A stretch of DNA of 64,000 nucleotides from Tepidimonas taiwanensis (lineage in GTDB: Bacteria; Pseudomonadota; Gammaproteobacteria; Burkholderiales; Burkholderiaceae_C). Below, one piece after another: positions 16,978 to 24,382 of this stretch (the first letter of the stretch is position 1; each line of letters starts with the position of its first letter). The stretch is from positions 1,798,001 to 1,862,000 of the forward strand of contig NZ_CP083911.1 in NCBI RefSeq assembly GCF_020162115.1, read 5' to 3'. The notes beneath the pieces are model-generated. The model saw only the letters and a program-made list of their open reading frames with translations, was not told where the DNA came from and did no database searches. A program made the translations under genes and the position numbers.

Positions 16978-17748
16978 ATGGGGCGACCGGGGTTGAAGGG
17001 ATGGCAACGGCCACGCGCCGCGTGGCGGGGTATGGTGCGTGCGCTGGGGCGCGCGTTGCCGGCTCTCTGCGAGGTCTGCGGCGCCTGGCCCGACGGTCCG
17101 CTGTGCCCGCAATGCCGGCGGGACCTCGCGCCCCTGTTGCCCCGCTGCCCCGGGTGCGCGCGGCCGGTCCCGGTAGGGGTGGCGCGGTGCGACGGCTGCA
17201 CCCGCGACCCGCCGCCGTGGACCGCCGTGCTCGCCCGTGTCGATTACGCCTACCCATGGGACGCATGGATCCGGGCGCTGAAGTCGCGCGGCGCGCCCGG
17301 CCTCGCGCGGACGCTTGCGGCGCTGTGGCTGGACGACCCCACCCTGCGCACGCGATTGGCCGAGGCGGATCTCTGGACGCCCATCCCGCTGGCACCAGCC
17401 CGACTGGCCGAGCGCGGGTACAACCAGTCGTGGGTGCTGATGCGAGCGCTGGCCCGGCTCACCGCCACGCCACCGGGCGAGCCGACGCTGCTGGCGCGCA
17501 ACCCCGACGCCCCGATCTTGCACCACCTGGACGCCTCGGCCCGCCGTCAGCAGATGCACCACCTGATCCGCGTTTCCCCCGTAGCAGCGGCACGCGTGCG
17601 CGGCCGGCACGTGCTGGTGGTCGACGACGTCATGACCACCGGCACAACGCTGCGCGCCGCGACGTGGGCGCTGCGCGCGGCGGGGGCCCGCGCGGTCAGC
17701 GCGCTGGTCGTCGCGCGCACGCCACCGCCGGATAGCGGGGTGGAATAA
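16978..17748 (+). CDS. comF: ComF family phosphoribosyltransferase-like protein
   Basis: 256 residues. An N-terminal double zinc-ribbon region (CEVCGAWPDGPLCPQC, then CPGC and CDGC, residues ~31-75) is followed by a type I phosphoribosyltransferase fold with the PRPP loop VLVVDDVMTTGTTL near residue 210 and ERGYNQS near residue 145. ComF proteins are required for DNA uptake in naturally competent bacteria; the gene sits alone here, with trmL starting 10 bp downstream. With type IV pilus genes in the same window, competence is a reasonable hypothesis. Confidence 0.9.
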   Translation: MGRPGLKGWQRPRAAWRGMVRALGRALPALCEVCGAWPDGPLCPQCRRDLAPLLPRCPGCARPVPVGVARCDGCTRDPPPWTAVLARVDYAYPWDAWIRALKSRGAPGLARTLAALWLDDPTLRTRLAEADLWTPIPLAPARLAERGYNQSWVLMRALARLTATPPGEPTLLARNPDAPILHHLDASARRQQMHHLIRVSPVAAARVRGRHVLVVDDVMTTGTTLRAATWALRAAGARAVSALVVARTPPPDSGVE

Positions 17749-17758
17749 TGCGCGCCCC

Positions 17759-18250
17759 ATGTTCCACATCGTCCTCGTCGCGCCGGAAATCCCACCCAAC
17801 ACCGGCAACGTGATCCGCCTGTGCGCCAACACCGGCTGCACGCTGCACCTCGTCGAGCCGCTCGGGTTTTCGATGGAAGACAAACTGCTGCGCCGTGCCG
17901 GGCTCGACTACCACGAGTACGCCACGGTGCGGCGGCACACCTCATGGACGGAATTGGTGGCGAGCGAGCGACCCTCGCCGGCGCGCACCTTCGCGCTGAC
18001 CACGCGGGGGACGCGCAACGCCTTCGCCACGTCGTTCGCGGCGGGGGACTGGTTCGTTTTCGGCAGCGAATCGCGCGGACTCGACCCGACGGTGCTGGCG
18101 TGGTTCGCCCCGGCGCAGCGCCTGCGGCTGCCGATGCGGCCGGGCCAGCGCAGCCTCAACCTCTCCAACGCCGTGGCGGTGGTGGCGTTCGAGGCGTGGC
18201 GCCAACTCGGCTTCGCTGGCGCCACGCCGGCCGCCCCCGATCAGGCGTAG
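17759..18250 (+). CDS. trmL: tRNA (cytidine(34)-2'-O)-methyltransferase TrmL
   Basis: 163-residue SPOUT methyltransferase that modifies the wobble nucleotide of tRNA-Leu isoacceptors, including the CAA species encoded at 3321. Motifs: VLVAPEIPPNTGNVIRLCANTG (N-terminal), FGSESRGL (motif 2, SAM knot) and RSLNLSNAVAVVAFEAW (motif 3). Length is normal. It starts 10 bp after comF and its 3' end overlaps the convergent maoC gene by 10 nt. Confidence 0.95.
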   Translation: MFHIVLVAPEIPPNTGNVIRLCANTGCTLHLVEPLGFSMEDKLLRRAGLDYHEYATVRRHTSWTELVASERPSPARTFALTTRGTRNAFATSFAAGDWFVFGSESRGLDPTVLAWFAPAQRLRLPMRPGQRSLNLSNAVAVVAFEAWRQLGFAGATPAAPDQA

Positions 18251-18696
18251 TAACGCACCAGGAAGTCCGCCACGCAGGCCGGTTTGTCCTCGCCCTCGAT
18301 CTCGACGGTCGCGCGCCAGCACAGGTGCGCAACGGCGGGGGCGAGGCGCTGCAGCGACTGCAGCACGAAACGCGCACGCACGCGGCTGCCCTCGCGCACC
18401 GGAGCGGTGAAGCGTACGCGATCCGTGCCGTAGTTGATGGCCATGCGCACCCCGCGCACCTGCACCGCCTCGCCCATCCACTTGGGCAGCAGCGACAGCG
18501 TCAGGAACCCGTGCGCGATCGTGCGCCCGAACGGCCCCTGCGCCGCCCGCTCGGCGTCGACGTGGATCCATTGGTGGTCGTCGGTGGCGTCGGCGAAACG
18601 GTTGATGCGATCCTGTGTGATGGGCATCCAGTCGGTCAGCGCCACCTCGCTGCCCACGGCCGCTTCCAGCGCGTCGATCGATTCGAAGGTTTTCAT
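18241..18696 (-). CDS. MaoC-like (R)-specific enoyl-CoA hydratase family protein
   Basis: 151-residue single hot-dog protein. The hydratase 2 motif is visible: MPITQDRINRFADATDDHQWIHVD with catalytic Asp and His (DDHQWIHVD, residues ~39-47), then GRTIAHGFLTLSLLP. Such proteins hydrate trans-2-enoyl-CoA in beta-oxidation or supply PHA precursors. No PHA or fatty-acid gene lies beside it, so the pathway is open. Convergent overlap of 10 nt with trmL; divergent from DUF1841 across 78 bp. Confidence 0.88.
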   Translation of the reverse strand: MKTFESIDALEAAVGSEVALTDWMPITQDRINRFADATDDHQWIHVDAERAAQGPFGRTIAHGFLTLSLLPKWMGEAVQVRGVRMAINYGTDRVRFTAPVREGSRVRARFVLQSLQRLAPAVAHLCWRATVEIEGEDKPACVADFLVRYYA

Positions 18697-18774
18697 GCCC
18701 GCGACTGTACCGGCAGCGTGGCGCCGCCGCCGGCGTCGGCTTGTCGAACCGGCGACATCGCGCACAATCACGTC

Positions 18775-19209
18775 ATGTTCACTCCTTCGCAAGCCGACGT
18801 GCGGCGCTTTTTCTGCGGGGCGTTCGACAAGGGGCAGCGGGGCCTGCCGCTCGAGCCGCTGGAGACGCTCGCCTACGAATGGATGCTGCGCCACCCGGAG
18901 TACCACGGCGCGCTCGCCGACCTGGAGGCCGCGCTGCGCTCGATGACGGACGTCGACCCGGCGCGGGACAACCCGTTTCTGCACCTGTCGATGCATCTGA
19001 GCATCAGTGAACAATGCTCGATCGACCAGCCCCCGGGCATCCGGCAGGCGGTGGAGCTGCTCGCCGCGCGCCGTGGCTCGCTGCACGCGGCGCACCACGA
19101 GGTGATGGAGTGCCTCGGCCGCATGCTGTGGGAGAGCCAGGTGAACGGCCGCCCGCCCGACGGGCAGGCCTATCTGGCGGAGGTGCGCCGCCGCGCCACC
19201 GGGGCCTGA
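18775..19209 (+). CDS. DUF1841 family protein
   Basis: 144 residues, soluble, alpha-helical. The family signature includes NPFLHLSMHLSISEQ (residues ~72-86) and HHEVMECLGRMLWESQ near residue 112. Function unknown; the clustered conserved His and Glu residues (HLSMHL, HHEVME) could form a metal site. The ATG at 18775 gives the usual MFTPSQADVR start. It stands alone and is followed at 28 nt by a copy of the dispersed structured repeat in the same orientation. Confidence 0.85.
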   Translation: MFTPSQADVRRFFCGAFDKGQRGLPLEPLETLAYEWMLRHPEYHGALADLEAALRSMTDVDPARDNPFLHLSMHLSISEQCSIDQPPGIRQAVELLAARRGSLHAAHHEVMECLGRMLWESQVNGRPPDGQAYLAEVRRRATGA

Positions 19210-19236
19210 GCGCGCTCGCCGACCACGTGGCCGGCC

Positions 19237-19334
19237 CCTATTGCTCCGGCACGGTTTTGTCCAGAGTCCCCAGCTTTCCTCACAGGCACAGAACGCTGCG
19301 GGGGAGGCAAAACTTATTCATACCGGATCTATAA
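19237..19334 (+). repeat. Dispersed structured intergenic repeat, copy 1
   Basis: 98-bp element, near-identical to the reverse complement of 2091-2188 and related to 5728-5824. Nested arms: ATTGCTCCGG (19240-19249) with CCGGATCTAT (19323-19332), GGTTTTG (19253-19259) with CAAAAC (19308-19313), and CCCCAGC (19268-19274) with GCTGCGGGG (19295-19303). It starts 28 nt after the DUF1841 stop on the same strand. All three copies follow a gene in this way. Confidence 0.8.
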
Positions 19335-19344
19335 AAAACGATGA

Positions 19345-19373
19345 AGGCCCCGACAGGCTGCACCCGTCGGGGC
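19345..19373 (-). terminator. Strong hairpin, possible terminator for a minus-strand transcript
   Basis: 9-bp perfect arms GGCCCCGAC / GTCGGGGCC with an 11-nt loop. On the minus strand it is followed by TTCATCGTTTTTT, resembling a terminator with the U-run displaced by 6 nt. On the plus strand it directly follows repeat copy 1 and has no U-tract. Confidence 0.5.
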
Positions 19374-19376
19374 CCT

Positions 19377-19454
19377 GGCACGGGGTTGCACCGTGCCGAC
19401 CGTGGCGACGTGGAGAGTGTCGTCGCACGCCGCCGGAAGCAAGGGATTGCTTCC
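19377..19454. other. Two further perfect hairpins in the DUF1841-transglycosylase gap
   Basis: GGCACGG-GGTTGCA-CCGTGCC (19377-19397) and GGAAGCAA-GGGA-TTGCTTCC (19435-19454) are both perfect. Together with the hairpin at 19345-19373 they make a 110-bp run of structure in a 736-bp gap without a recognisable gene. From 19455 to 19680 I see no gene, only a T-run at 19576-19582 and AT-rich sequence after 19640. No convincing short ORF was found. Confidence 0.5.
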
Positions 19455-19685
19455 ATTGTCAGAACCAAGCCGGAACGTGCACCGCCCCGGCGGGCCCGTC
19501 GCGACGCGGGTGCCTTTGGCATGCAGACCGCGATGCGACGGTTTCACTGTACCCCTATCCCCGAGGCCACGGGTTGATTTTTTTCGATCCCTCACCCACG
19601 GTCGATTGCACGGGGCACACCGGGGCGCGGCGCAACCGGTGATGGATTACATTCCCAAAAAGAATAAAACATCGGTTTCTAAGTA

Positions 19686-19714
19686 TTGACCAGTCATGAC
19701 GATCACCCTACCAT
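19686..19714 (+). promoter_or_regulatory. Sigma-70-type promoter for the lytic transglycosylase gene
   Basis: TTGACC (19686-19691), a 17-bp spacer and TACCAT (19709-19714), embedded in the only AT-rich stretch of the gap. It leaves a 5' leader of about 225 nt before the ATG at 19946. Confidence 0.6.
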
Positions 19715-19945
19715 CGCGCCCGTTCATTCGGTAAAACCCGAATCCCGGCCGGACGGGCGCATCGCCCGCCCCCACCGGCGCCACGAGGGCGCCACACCGG
19801 GACCTCTGTGATTGGGTCGCCAGCGCCCCACCGCCCCGCAGGGCGGGTCGGGCCGCTGGCCCCGCGTTCACCACCGATGGCGCGCCGCTGCGTCGGCGCC
19901 TGGTGGATCGGGACGCGGGTCTTGTTGAGAGAAAGGAGTGTGCGC

Positions 19946-20863
19946 ATGACCCCGTGCATCGACACCCGGGAGATGCTCCCGGTCGACGTGCCCGCGGCGG
20001 CCCGCGCGCCATCGCGTCTCGCACCTGCGCGCGTCGCGGCCCGGATCTGGGCCGCCGCGCGGCATGGCATGGCCTTGGTCGGCTTGGCGACGCTGGCGAC
20101 GCTGGCGCTGTTGGCCGCCCACCCGGAACTGCGCGCCGACGTGCAGCGGGCGCTGGTGGCGGGCTGGACCGCGGATGACGTCGCCGACGCCGTGTCCCTC
20201 GTCACCGACGGGAACGAGGACATCAGCGACCGCGTGCTAGCCGCCGACCTTCAGGCCCTGCCGCCGGAACAGGCGCGCGTGGCGCAGTGGCTGGCGCGCA
20301 AATACCGGGTCGCCAGCGAGCCGATCGGCGCTCTCGTCGCAGAGGCGTACCAGCTCGGGCCGCAGCTGCGGCTCGACCCCGCGCTCATCCTCGCGGTCAT
20401 GGCGATCGAATCGCGCTTCAACCCCTTCGCCGCCAGCCCGTGGGGTGCGCACGGGCTGATGCAGGTGCACACGCGCGTCCACGCCGACAAGTTCGAGGCG
20501 CTGGGCGGCACCCTCGCGGTGTTCGACCCGCTGAGCAACCTGCGCGTGGGCGCCGCGATCCTGCAGGACGCGGTGCGCCGCGCCGGCTCGATCCCGGGCG
20601 GGCTGCGGCTGTACGTCGGCGCCGTCACGAGCGATGGCGCGGACTACATCGTCAAGGTGCTGTCGGAGTACGAGCGGCTCAAGCGCGTGCACGGCGGCCA
20701 GCGTGTGCCGTTCCAGGCGGCGATGCCGCTGCCCGAAGGCATACTGCCGCCAGCGGTGCCGGTGACGCCAACGGTTCCTGGCGCGTCGCGTGATGACAGG
20801 GGCAGTGCCCTCGAGGCAGACGCGGCGCCGCGCGCCCCGGCCGCGGGCCCGCAGGCCTCTTGA
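19946..20863 (+). CDS. Lytic transglycosylase (SLT domain)
   Basis: 305 residues. N-terminal hydrophobic anchor (MALVGLATLATLALLAA, residues ~36-52), then a SLT domain: PALILAVMAIESRFNPFAASPWGAHGLMQVHTRVH (catalytic Glu in AIESRFNP near residue 154, GLMQVH motif) and the following NLRVGAAILQDAVRR. Cleaves the peptidoglycan glycan strand with anhydro-muramyl product formation. A Pro/Ala-rich C-terminal tail of about 45 residues follows the domain. The ATG at 19946 has AAGGAG 7 nt upstream. It is the only gene of its transcript as far as visible; glyA follows after 196 bp with its own leader. Confidence 0.9.
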   Translation: MTPCIDTREMLPVDVPAAARAPSRLAPARVAARIWAAARHGMALVGLATLATLALLAAHPELRADVQRALVAGWTADDVADAVSLVTDGNEDISDRVLAADLQALPPEQARVAQWLARKYRVASEPIGALVAEAYQLGPQLRLDPALILAVMAIESRFNPFAASPWGAHGLMQVHTRVHADKFEALGGTLAVFDPLSNLRVGAAILQDAVRRAGSIPGGLRLYVGAVTSDGADYIVKVLSEYERLKRVHGGQRVPFQAAMPLPEGILPPAVPVTPTVPGASRDDRGSALEADAAPRAPAAGPQAS

Positions 20864-20900
20864 TAGAATAGGGCGCGCGCGCAACTGGCGATAGGCGCGG

Positions 20901-21029
20901 CGGCGGGCGCGGTGCGCCCCGCCGGCGGCCGACGTGGACACACCACGGGGGAGCGCGCGGCTGCCGTGGACCGGTCCGCGGCGCGTGTGCCGTTCGCCTG
21001 GGCCGCCCGGGGTGCCGGTATCCGGCACC
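20901..21029 (+). other. Structured leader upstream of glyA
   Basis: Contains a GC-rich hairpin with arms CGGCGGGCGC and GCGCC(C)CGCCG (20901-20924, one bulged C) and a perfect 8-bp hairpin GGTGCCGG-TAT-CCGGCACC (21011-21029) ending 30 nt before the glyA ATG. No match to the conserved core of the glycine riboswitch was seen. An RNA-level role in glyA control is only a suggestion. Confidence 0.4.
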
Positions 21030-21059
21030 GCGGGTCCAACCGACCCCGACAGGACCGCC

Positions 21060-22304
21060 ATGTTCGACCGCAACATCCTCATCGAGCAAACCGACCCCGA
21101 ACTGTGGGCCGCGATCCAGGCCGAAAACCGCCGCCAGGAAGCCCACATCGAACTCATCGCCAGCGAAAACTACGCCTCGCCGGCCGTGATGGCCGCGCAG
21201 GGCACGCAGCTGACCAACAAATACGCCGAAGGCTATCCCGGGCGGCGCTACTATGGTGGCTGCGAGCACGTGGACGTGGCCGAGCAGCTCGCGATCGACC
21301 GCGTCAAGCAGCTCTTCGGGGCCGAGGCGGCCAACGTCCAGCCGCACTGCGGCGCCAGCGCCAACGAGGCGGTGTTTCTTGCGTTCCTCAAGCCTGGCGA
21401 CACCATCATGGGCATGAGCCTGGCCGAAGGCGGCCACCTCACGCACGGCATGGCGCTGAACATGTCGGGCAAGTGGTTCAACGTCATCAGCTACGGCCTC
21501 AACGACCGAGAGGAGATCGACTACGACGCGATGGAGGCCAAGGCGCGCGCGCACCGGCCCAAACTGATCATCGCCGGGGCGAGCGCCTACAGCCTGCGCA
21601 TCGACTTCGAGCGCTTCGCCCGCGTCGCGCGCGAAATCGGCGCCATCTTCATGGTGGACATGGCGCACTACGCCGGCCTGATCGCGGCGGGCGTCTACCC
21701 GAACCCGGTGCCGCACGCCGACGTCGTCACCTCCACGACGCACAAGAGCCTGCGCGGCCCGCGCGGCGGCATCATCCTGATGAAGGCCGAGCACGAAAAG
21801 GCCATCAACAGCGCGGTCTTCCCCGGCCTGCAGGGTGGGCCGCTGATGCACGTCATCGCCGCCAAGGCCGTCGCGTTCAAAGAGGCGCTGTCGCCCGCGT
21901 TCAAGACCTACCAGCAGCAAGTCGTCCGCAACGCGCAGGCGATGGCCGAGACGCTGCAGGCGCGCGGCCTGCGCATCGTGAGCGGCCGCACCGAAAGCCA
22001 CGTGATGCTCGTCGACCTGCGCGCCAAGGGCATCACCGGTAAGGAGGCCGAGGCGGTGCTCGGCCAGGCGCACATCACCGTCAACAAAAACGCCATCCCC
22101 AACGACCCGGAAAAGCCGATGGTCACCAGCGGCATCCGCCTGGGCACGCCCGCGATGACCACGCGCGGGTTCGGCGAGGCGGAGGCGCGCCAGACCGCAC
22201 ACCTGATCGCCGACGTGCTCGACGATCCGCGCAACCCGACCACGATCGAGCGGGTGCGCGCGCAGGTGGCGGAGCTGACGGCGCGCTTCCCCGTCTACGG
22301 CTGA
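21060..22304 (+). CDS. glyA: Serine hydroxymethyltransferase
   Basis: 414-residue PLP enzyme interconverting serine and glycine with tetrahydrofolate, the main source of one-carbon units. Motifs: NRRQEAHIELIASENYASPAVM at the N-terminus, YPGRRYYGGCEHVD, HCGASANEAVF, and the PLP lysine in STTHKSLRGPRGG (near residue 227). Length and sequence are standard. nrdR starts 6 bp downstream, so the two are probably co-transcribed, as in many proteobacteria. Confidence 0.98.
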   Translation: MFDRNILIEQTDPELWAAIQAENRRQEAHIELIASENYASPAVMAAQGTQLTNKYAEGYPGRRYYGGCEHVDVAEQLAIDRVKQLFGAEAANVQPHCGASANEAVFLAFLKPGDTIMGMSLAEGGHLTHGMALNMSGKWFNVISYGLNDREEIDYDAMEAKARAHRPKLIIAGASAYSLRIDFERFARVAREIGAIFMVDMAHYAGLIAAGVYPNPVPHADVVTSTTHKSLRGPRGGIILMKAEHEKAINSAVFPGLQGGPLMHVIAAKAVAFKEALSPAFKTYQQQVVRNAQAMAETLQARGLRIVSGRTESHVMLVDLRAKGITGKEAEAVLGQAHITVNKNAIPNDPEKPMVTSGIRLGTPAMTTRGFGEAEARQTAHLIADVLDDPRNPTTIERVRAQVAELTARFPVYG

Positions 22305-22310
22305 GACGCC

Positions 22311-22760
22311 ATGAAGTGCCCCTTCTGCGGACACGGCGACACCCAGGTGGTTGAGACGCGCGAGTCCGACGACGGGGCCTTCGTGCGCCGGCGCCGCCGC
22401 TGCGGTGGCTGCGAGCGGCGCTTCACCACCTATGAGCGGCCGGAGGTCACGTTCCCGCAGGTGGTCAAGAAGGACGGCCGGCGCGTCGACTACGACCCGG
22501 CGAAACTGCGCGCCAGCATCGCGCTGGCGCTGCGCAAGCGCCCCATCGCCACGGCGCAGATCGACGCCGCCATCGCGCGCATCGAGGAAAAGCTCCTCGC
22601 CGAACCGACGCGCGAGGTGCCCTCGCAGCGGCTGGGCGAGTGGGTCATGGAGGAGCTACACCAGCTCGACCAGGTGGCCTACGTGCGTTTTGCCAGCGTC
22701 TACCGCAGCTTCGAGGACGTCGACGCCTTCAGGACCCTGATCGACGAGGTGCGTCGTTGA
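22311..22760 (+). CDS. nrdR: Transcriptional repressor NrdR
   Basis: 149 residues. N-terminal zinc ribbon (CPFCGHGDTQVVETRES, then RRRRCGGCERRFTTYER) and an ATP-cone domain from about residue 47 (VVKKDGRRVDYDPAKLRASIALALRKR). NrdR represses ribonucleotide reductase genes when dATP is abundant. It is co-directional with glyA at 6-bp spacing. The last 32 nt overlap the convergent sensor-kinase gene. Confidence 0.97.
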   Translation: MKCPFCGHGDTQVVETRESDDGAFVRRRRRCGGCERRFTTYERPEVTFPQVVKKDGRRVDYDPAKLRASIALALRKRPIATAQIDAAIARIEEKLLAEPTREVPSQRLGEWVMEELHQLDQVAYVRFASVYRSFEDVDAFRTLIDEVRR

Positions 22761-23763
22761 GCGTCGACGGCTCGGTAGCCGCCTTTCGTTTCAGAGGCAC
22801 GCTGACTTGCGCGACAAACTCGCCATCTGACTCGTATACCCGCAACCGTGCCGACGCGCCATGGTGCAGCGCGAGCCGCTCCCGCAGGTTGTTCAGGGCG
22901 ATGCCATGGCCCTGCGCCGCCGGGCGATCGGCATCCACGATGGGGTTGCGCACAAACAGCACGAGCTGTGACGCGTCAGCAAACGCCTCCACCGTCACAC
23001 ACCCACCGCGCAAGCGTGGTTCCACGCCGTGGACCACGGCGTTTTCGACGAGGGGTTGCAGCGTCAGCGAAGGCAGCAGCGCATCCATCGGGGCGGCGTC
23101 CACCCGCCACTGCACCGCCAAACGCTCCCCCAGCCGCGCTTGCTCCACCGCCAAGTACGACCGCGCCAACGCAAGCTCCTCAGCCAACGTGACTTGATGG
23201 CGCGGCTCCTTCAACAGCGCGCGATACAACTCGGCCAAATCCTCCAACAAAGTCTCCGCGCGCTCAGGGTCGCGACGGATCAGCGCCAGCACACTGTTGA
23301 GGCTGTTGAACAAAAAGTGCGGTTGCATGCGCGCGTGCAGCGCTTGCAGACGGGCGTTGACCAAGGCCGGCAACAGGCGCTGCCGCTGCCAAGCCTCCCA
23401 TAAAGCCGCCATCGCCAGCCACATCAGCACCCACGCCGTGTGCCGCAACGGGTCTGTACCGGGCGGTACCCGGTACGCTACCATCCAGGCATGCCCCAAC
23501 GGGGCCATCATCACCGCCGCGACAGTGGCAAGCACCACGCCCACCGGGGCTGGGTAACGACGGGCAAGACACCACACCACCACCGCGGCACTCCCGGCAG
23601 CAATCGCACCCAAAGCGTGTCCAACCCAAGCTGCCGGTGCCCACGGTGTCGAATGCCACGCCGCCAATGCCAGCGTCGCCGCAAACATCCAACACCAAAC
23701 CCGCACCAACAGCGCCATCGTTGGCGCGCGACGGCCACCGAGCTCAGCTGCACTCGCCCGCAC
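22729..23763 (-). CDS. LytS/AlgZ(FimS)-type sensor histidine kinase
   Basis: 344 residues. Four hydrophobic segments in residues 16-120, then a His_kinase (PF06580-type) domain with the phospho-acceptor His in HARMQPHFLFNSLNSVLALIRRDPE (near residue 148), and an HATPase domain with LQPLVENAVVHGVEPR and GHGIALNNLRERL. This family pairs with LytTR response regulators (AlgZ/FimS with AlgR). No LytTR regulator gene is in the window. The GTG at 23763 has AGGAGG 6 nt upstream and overlaps the preceding pseudopilin stop by 20 nt, so the two are translationally coupled. In Pseudomonas aeruginosa FimS-AlgR controls the fimU-pilVWXY1Y2E operon, which makes the location beside minor pilins meaningful. 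Confidence 0.88.
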   Translation of the reverse strand: MRASAAELGGRRAPTMALLVRVWCWMFAATLALAAWHSTPWAPAAWVGHALGAIAAGSAAVVVWCLARRYPAPVGVVLATVAAVMMAPLGHAWMVAYRVPPGTDPLRHTAWVLMWLAMAALWEAWQRQRLLPALVNARLQALHARMQPHFLFNSLNSVLALIRRDPERAETLLEDLAELYRALLKEPRHQVTLAEELALARSYLAVEQARLGERLAVQWRVDAAPMDALLPSLTLQPLVENAVVHGVEPRLRGGCVTVEAFADASQLVLFVRNPIVDADRPAAQGHGIALNNLRERLALHHGASARLRVYESDGEFVAQVSVPLKRKAATEPSTLNDAPRRSGS

Positions 23764-24328
23764 TCAACGCCTCCTGTCGCCAACGCCCCGCAGCATTCAT
23801 TACCAAACGCATGCCAAAACGCCCCGAATCGTCACACGCAACCAGACTGCCCGCCTGAAAAGCGCCTGTGTGTAGCCGCGACCGGCCCTGCGGGGTATAC
23901 ATGACGTACCGACCAACCGTCACAGCACCGCGCAACTGACTGCGTGCCCACACGCGCGAGGCGGGCCGCTGGCGCAACAACACCTCGTGAGGCACCGAGC
24001 GCCGCCCATCCCCATCGCCGTCCTCGAACACGATCCACCCGACGGACCACCCCTGCTCGGGGGCGCAGCGCTGCCCGTCCACACTGGGACACACCGTGAC
24101 CAACAGGGACTTGGCCACCGCATGATAGCGCGCGGCATTCATATCGCTGACCCACAGCTGCGCCGCTTGCTGCAAAGCCCATCGCCGCCACAGCGATTGC
24201 AGCATCCCCGCCGCGCTGCAGACGAGGATCGCCACCAGCGCTGTGATGGCGAGGATCTCGACCAGCGTTATCCCCGCCAACGCCGCACGTGGCCCAAGAC
24301 ACGCAGCACCGTTCATCCTCCCAGGCAT
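23744..24328 (-). CDS. GspH/FimT-type pseudopilin, coupled to the sensor kinase
   Basis: About 194 residues. A prepilin peptidase site is visible in ALAG-ITLVEILAITALVAILV (Gly at -1, Glu at +5, with Ile at +1 instead of Phe), followed by the hydrophobic helix and a GspH-like soluble domain (VTVCPSVDGQRCAPEQGWSVGWIVFEDGDGDG, where the cysteines and the Asp-rich segment are typical of FimT/GspH). It points away from the main minor-pilin operon and sits first in a two-gene unit with the kinase. Start at 24328 (ATG) is tentative: neither it nor the ATG at 24316 has a well-placed Shine-Dalgarno. Family is clear, the role as a second FimT-like initiator pilin is inferred. Confidence 0.8.
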   Translation of the reverse strand: MPGRMNGAACLGPRAALAGITLVEILAITALVAILVCSAAGMLQSLWRRWALQQAAQLWVSDMNAARYHAVAKSLLVTVCPSVDGQRCAPEQGWSVGWIVFEDGDGDGRRSVPHEVLLRQRPASRVWARSQLRGAVTVGRYVMYTPQGRSRLHTGAFQAGSLVACDDSGRFGMRLVMNAAGRWRQEALSAGECS

Positions 24329-24340
24329 ACACACTCGTCG

Positions 24341-24359
24341 GGCGGTACGTGGTACCGCC
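24341..24359. promoter_or_regulatory. Perfect inverted repeat between the divergent pilin units
   Basis: GGCGGTAC-GTG-GTACCGCC, 8-bp arms, centred in the 54-bp gap between the two divergent pseudopilin genes. A TATTCT hexamer (24371-24376) on the plus side could be a -10 for the fimT-pilVWX unit. It is well placed to act as an operator for both directions. Confidence 0.5.
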
Positions 24360-24382
24360 GAGTGTCCGTGTATTCTGTCCGC

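Noticed and set aside
19376..19390. Sigma-54-like sequence TGGCACGGGGTTGCA
   Set aside because: The spacing between GG and GC is 9 nt instead of the strict 10, and no sigma-54-dependent gene follows. The sequence is accounted for by a hairpin.
20864..21059. Glycine riboswitch upstream of glyA
   Set aside because: The conserved glycine aptamer core sequences are not found; only GC-rich hairpins are present.
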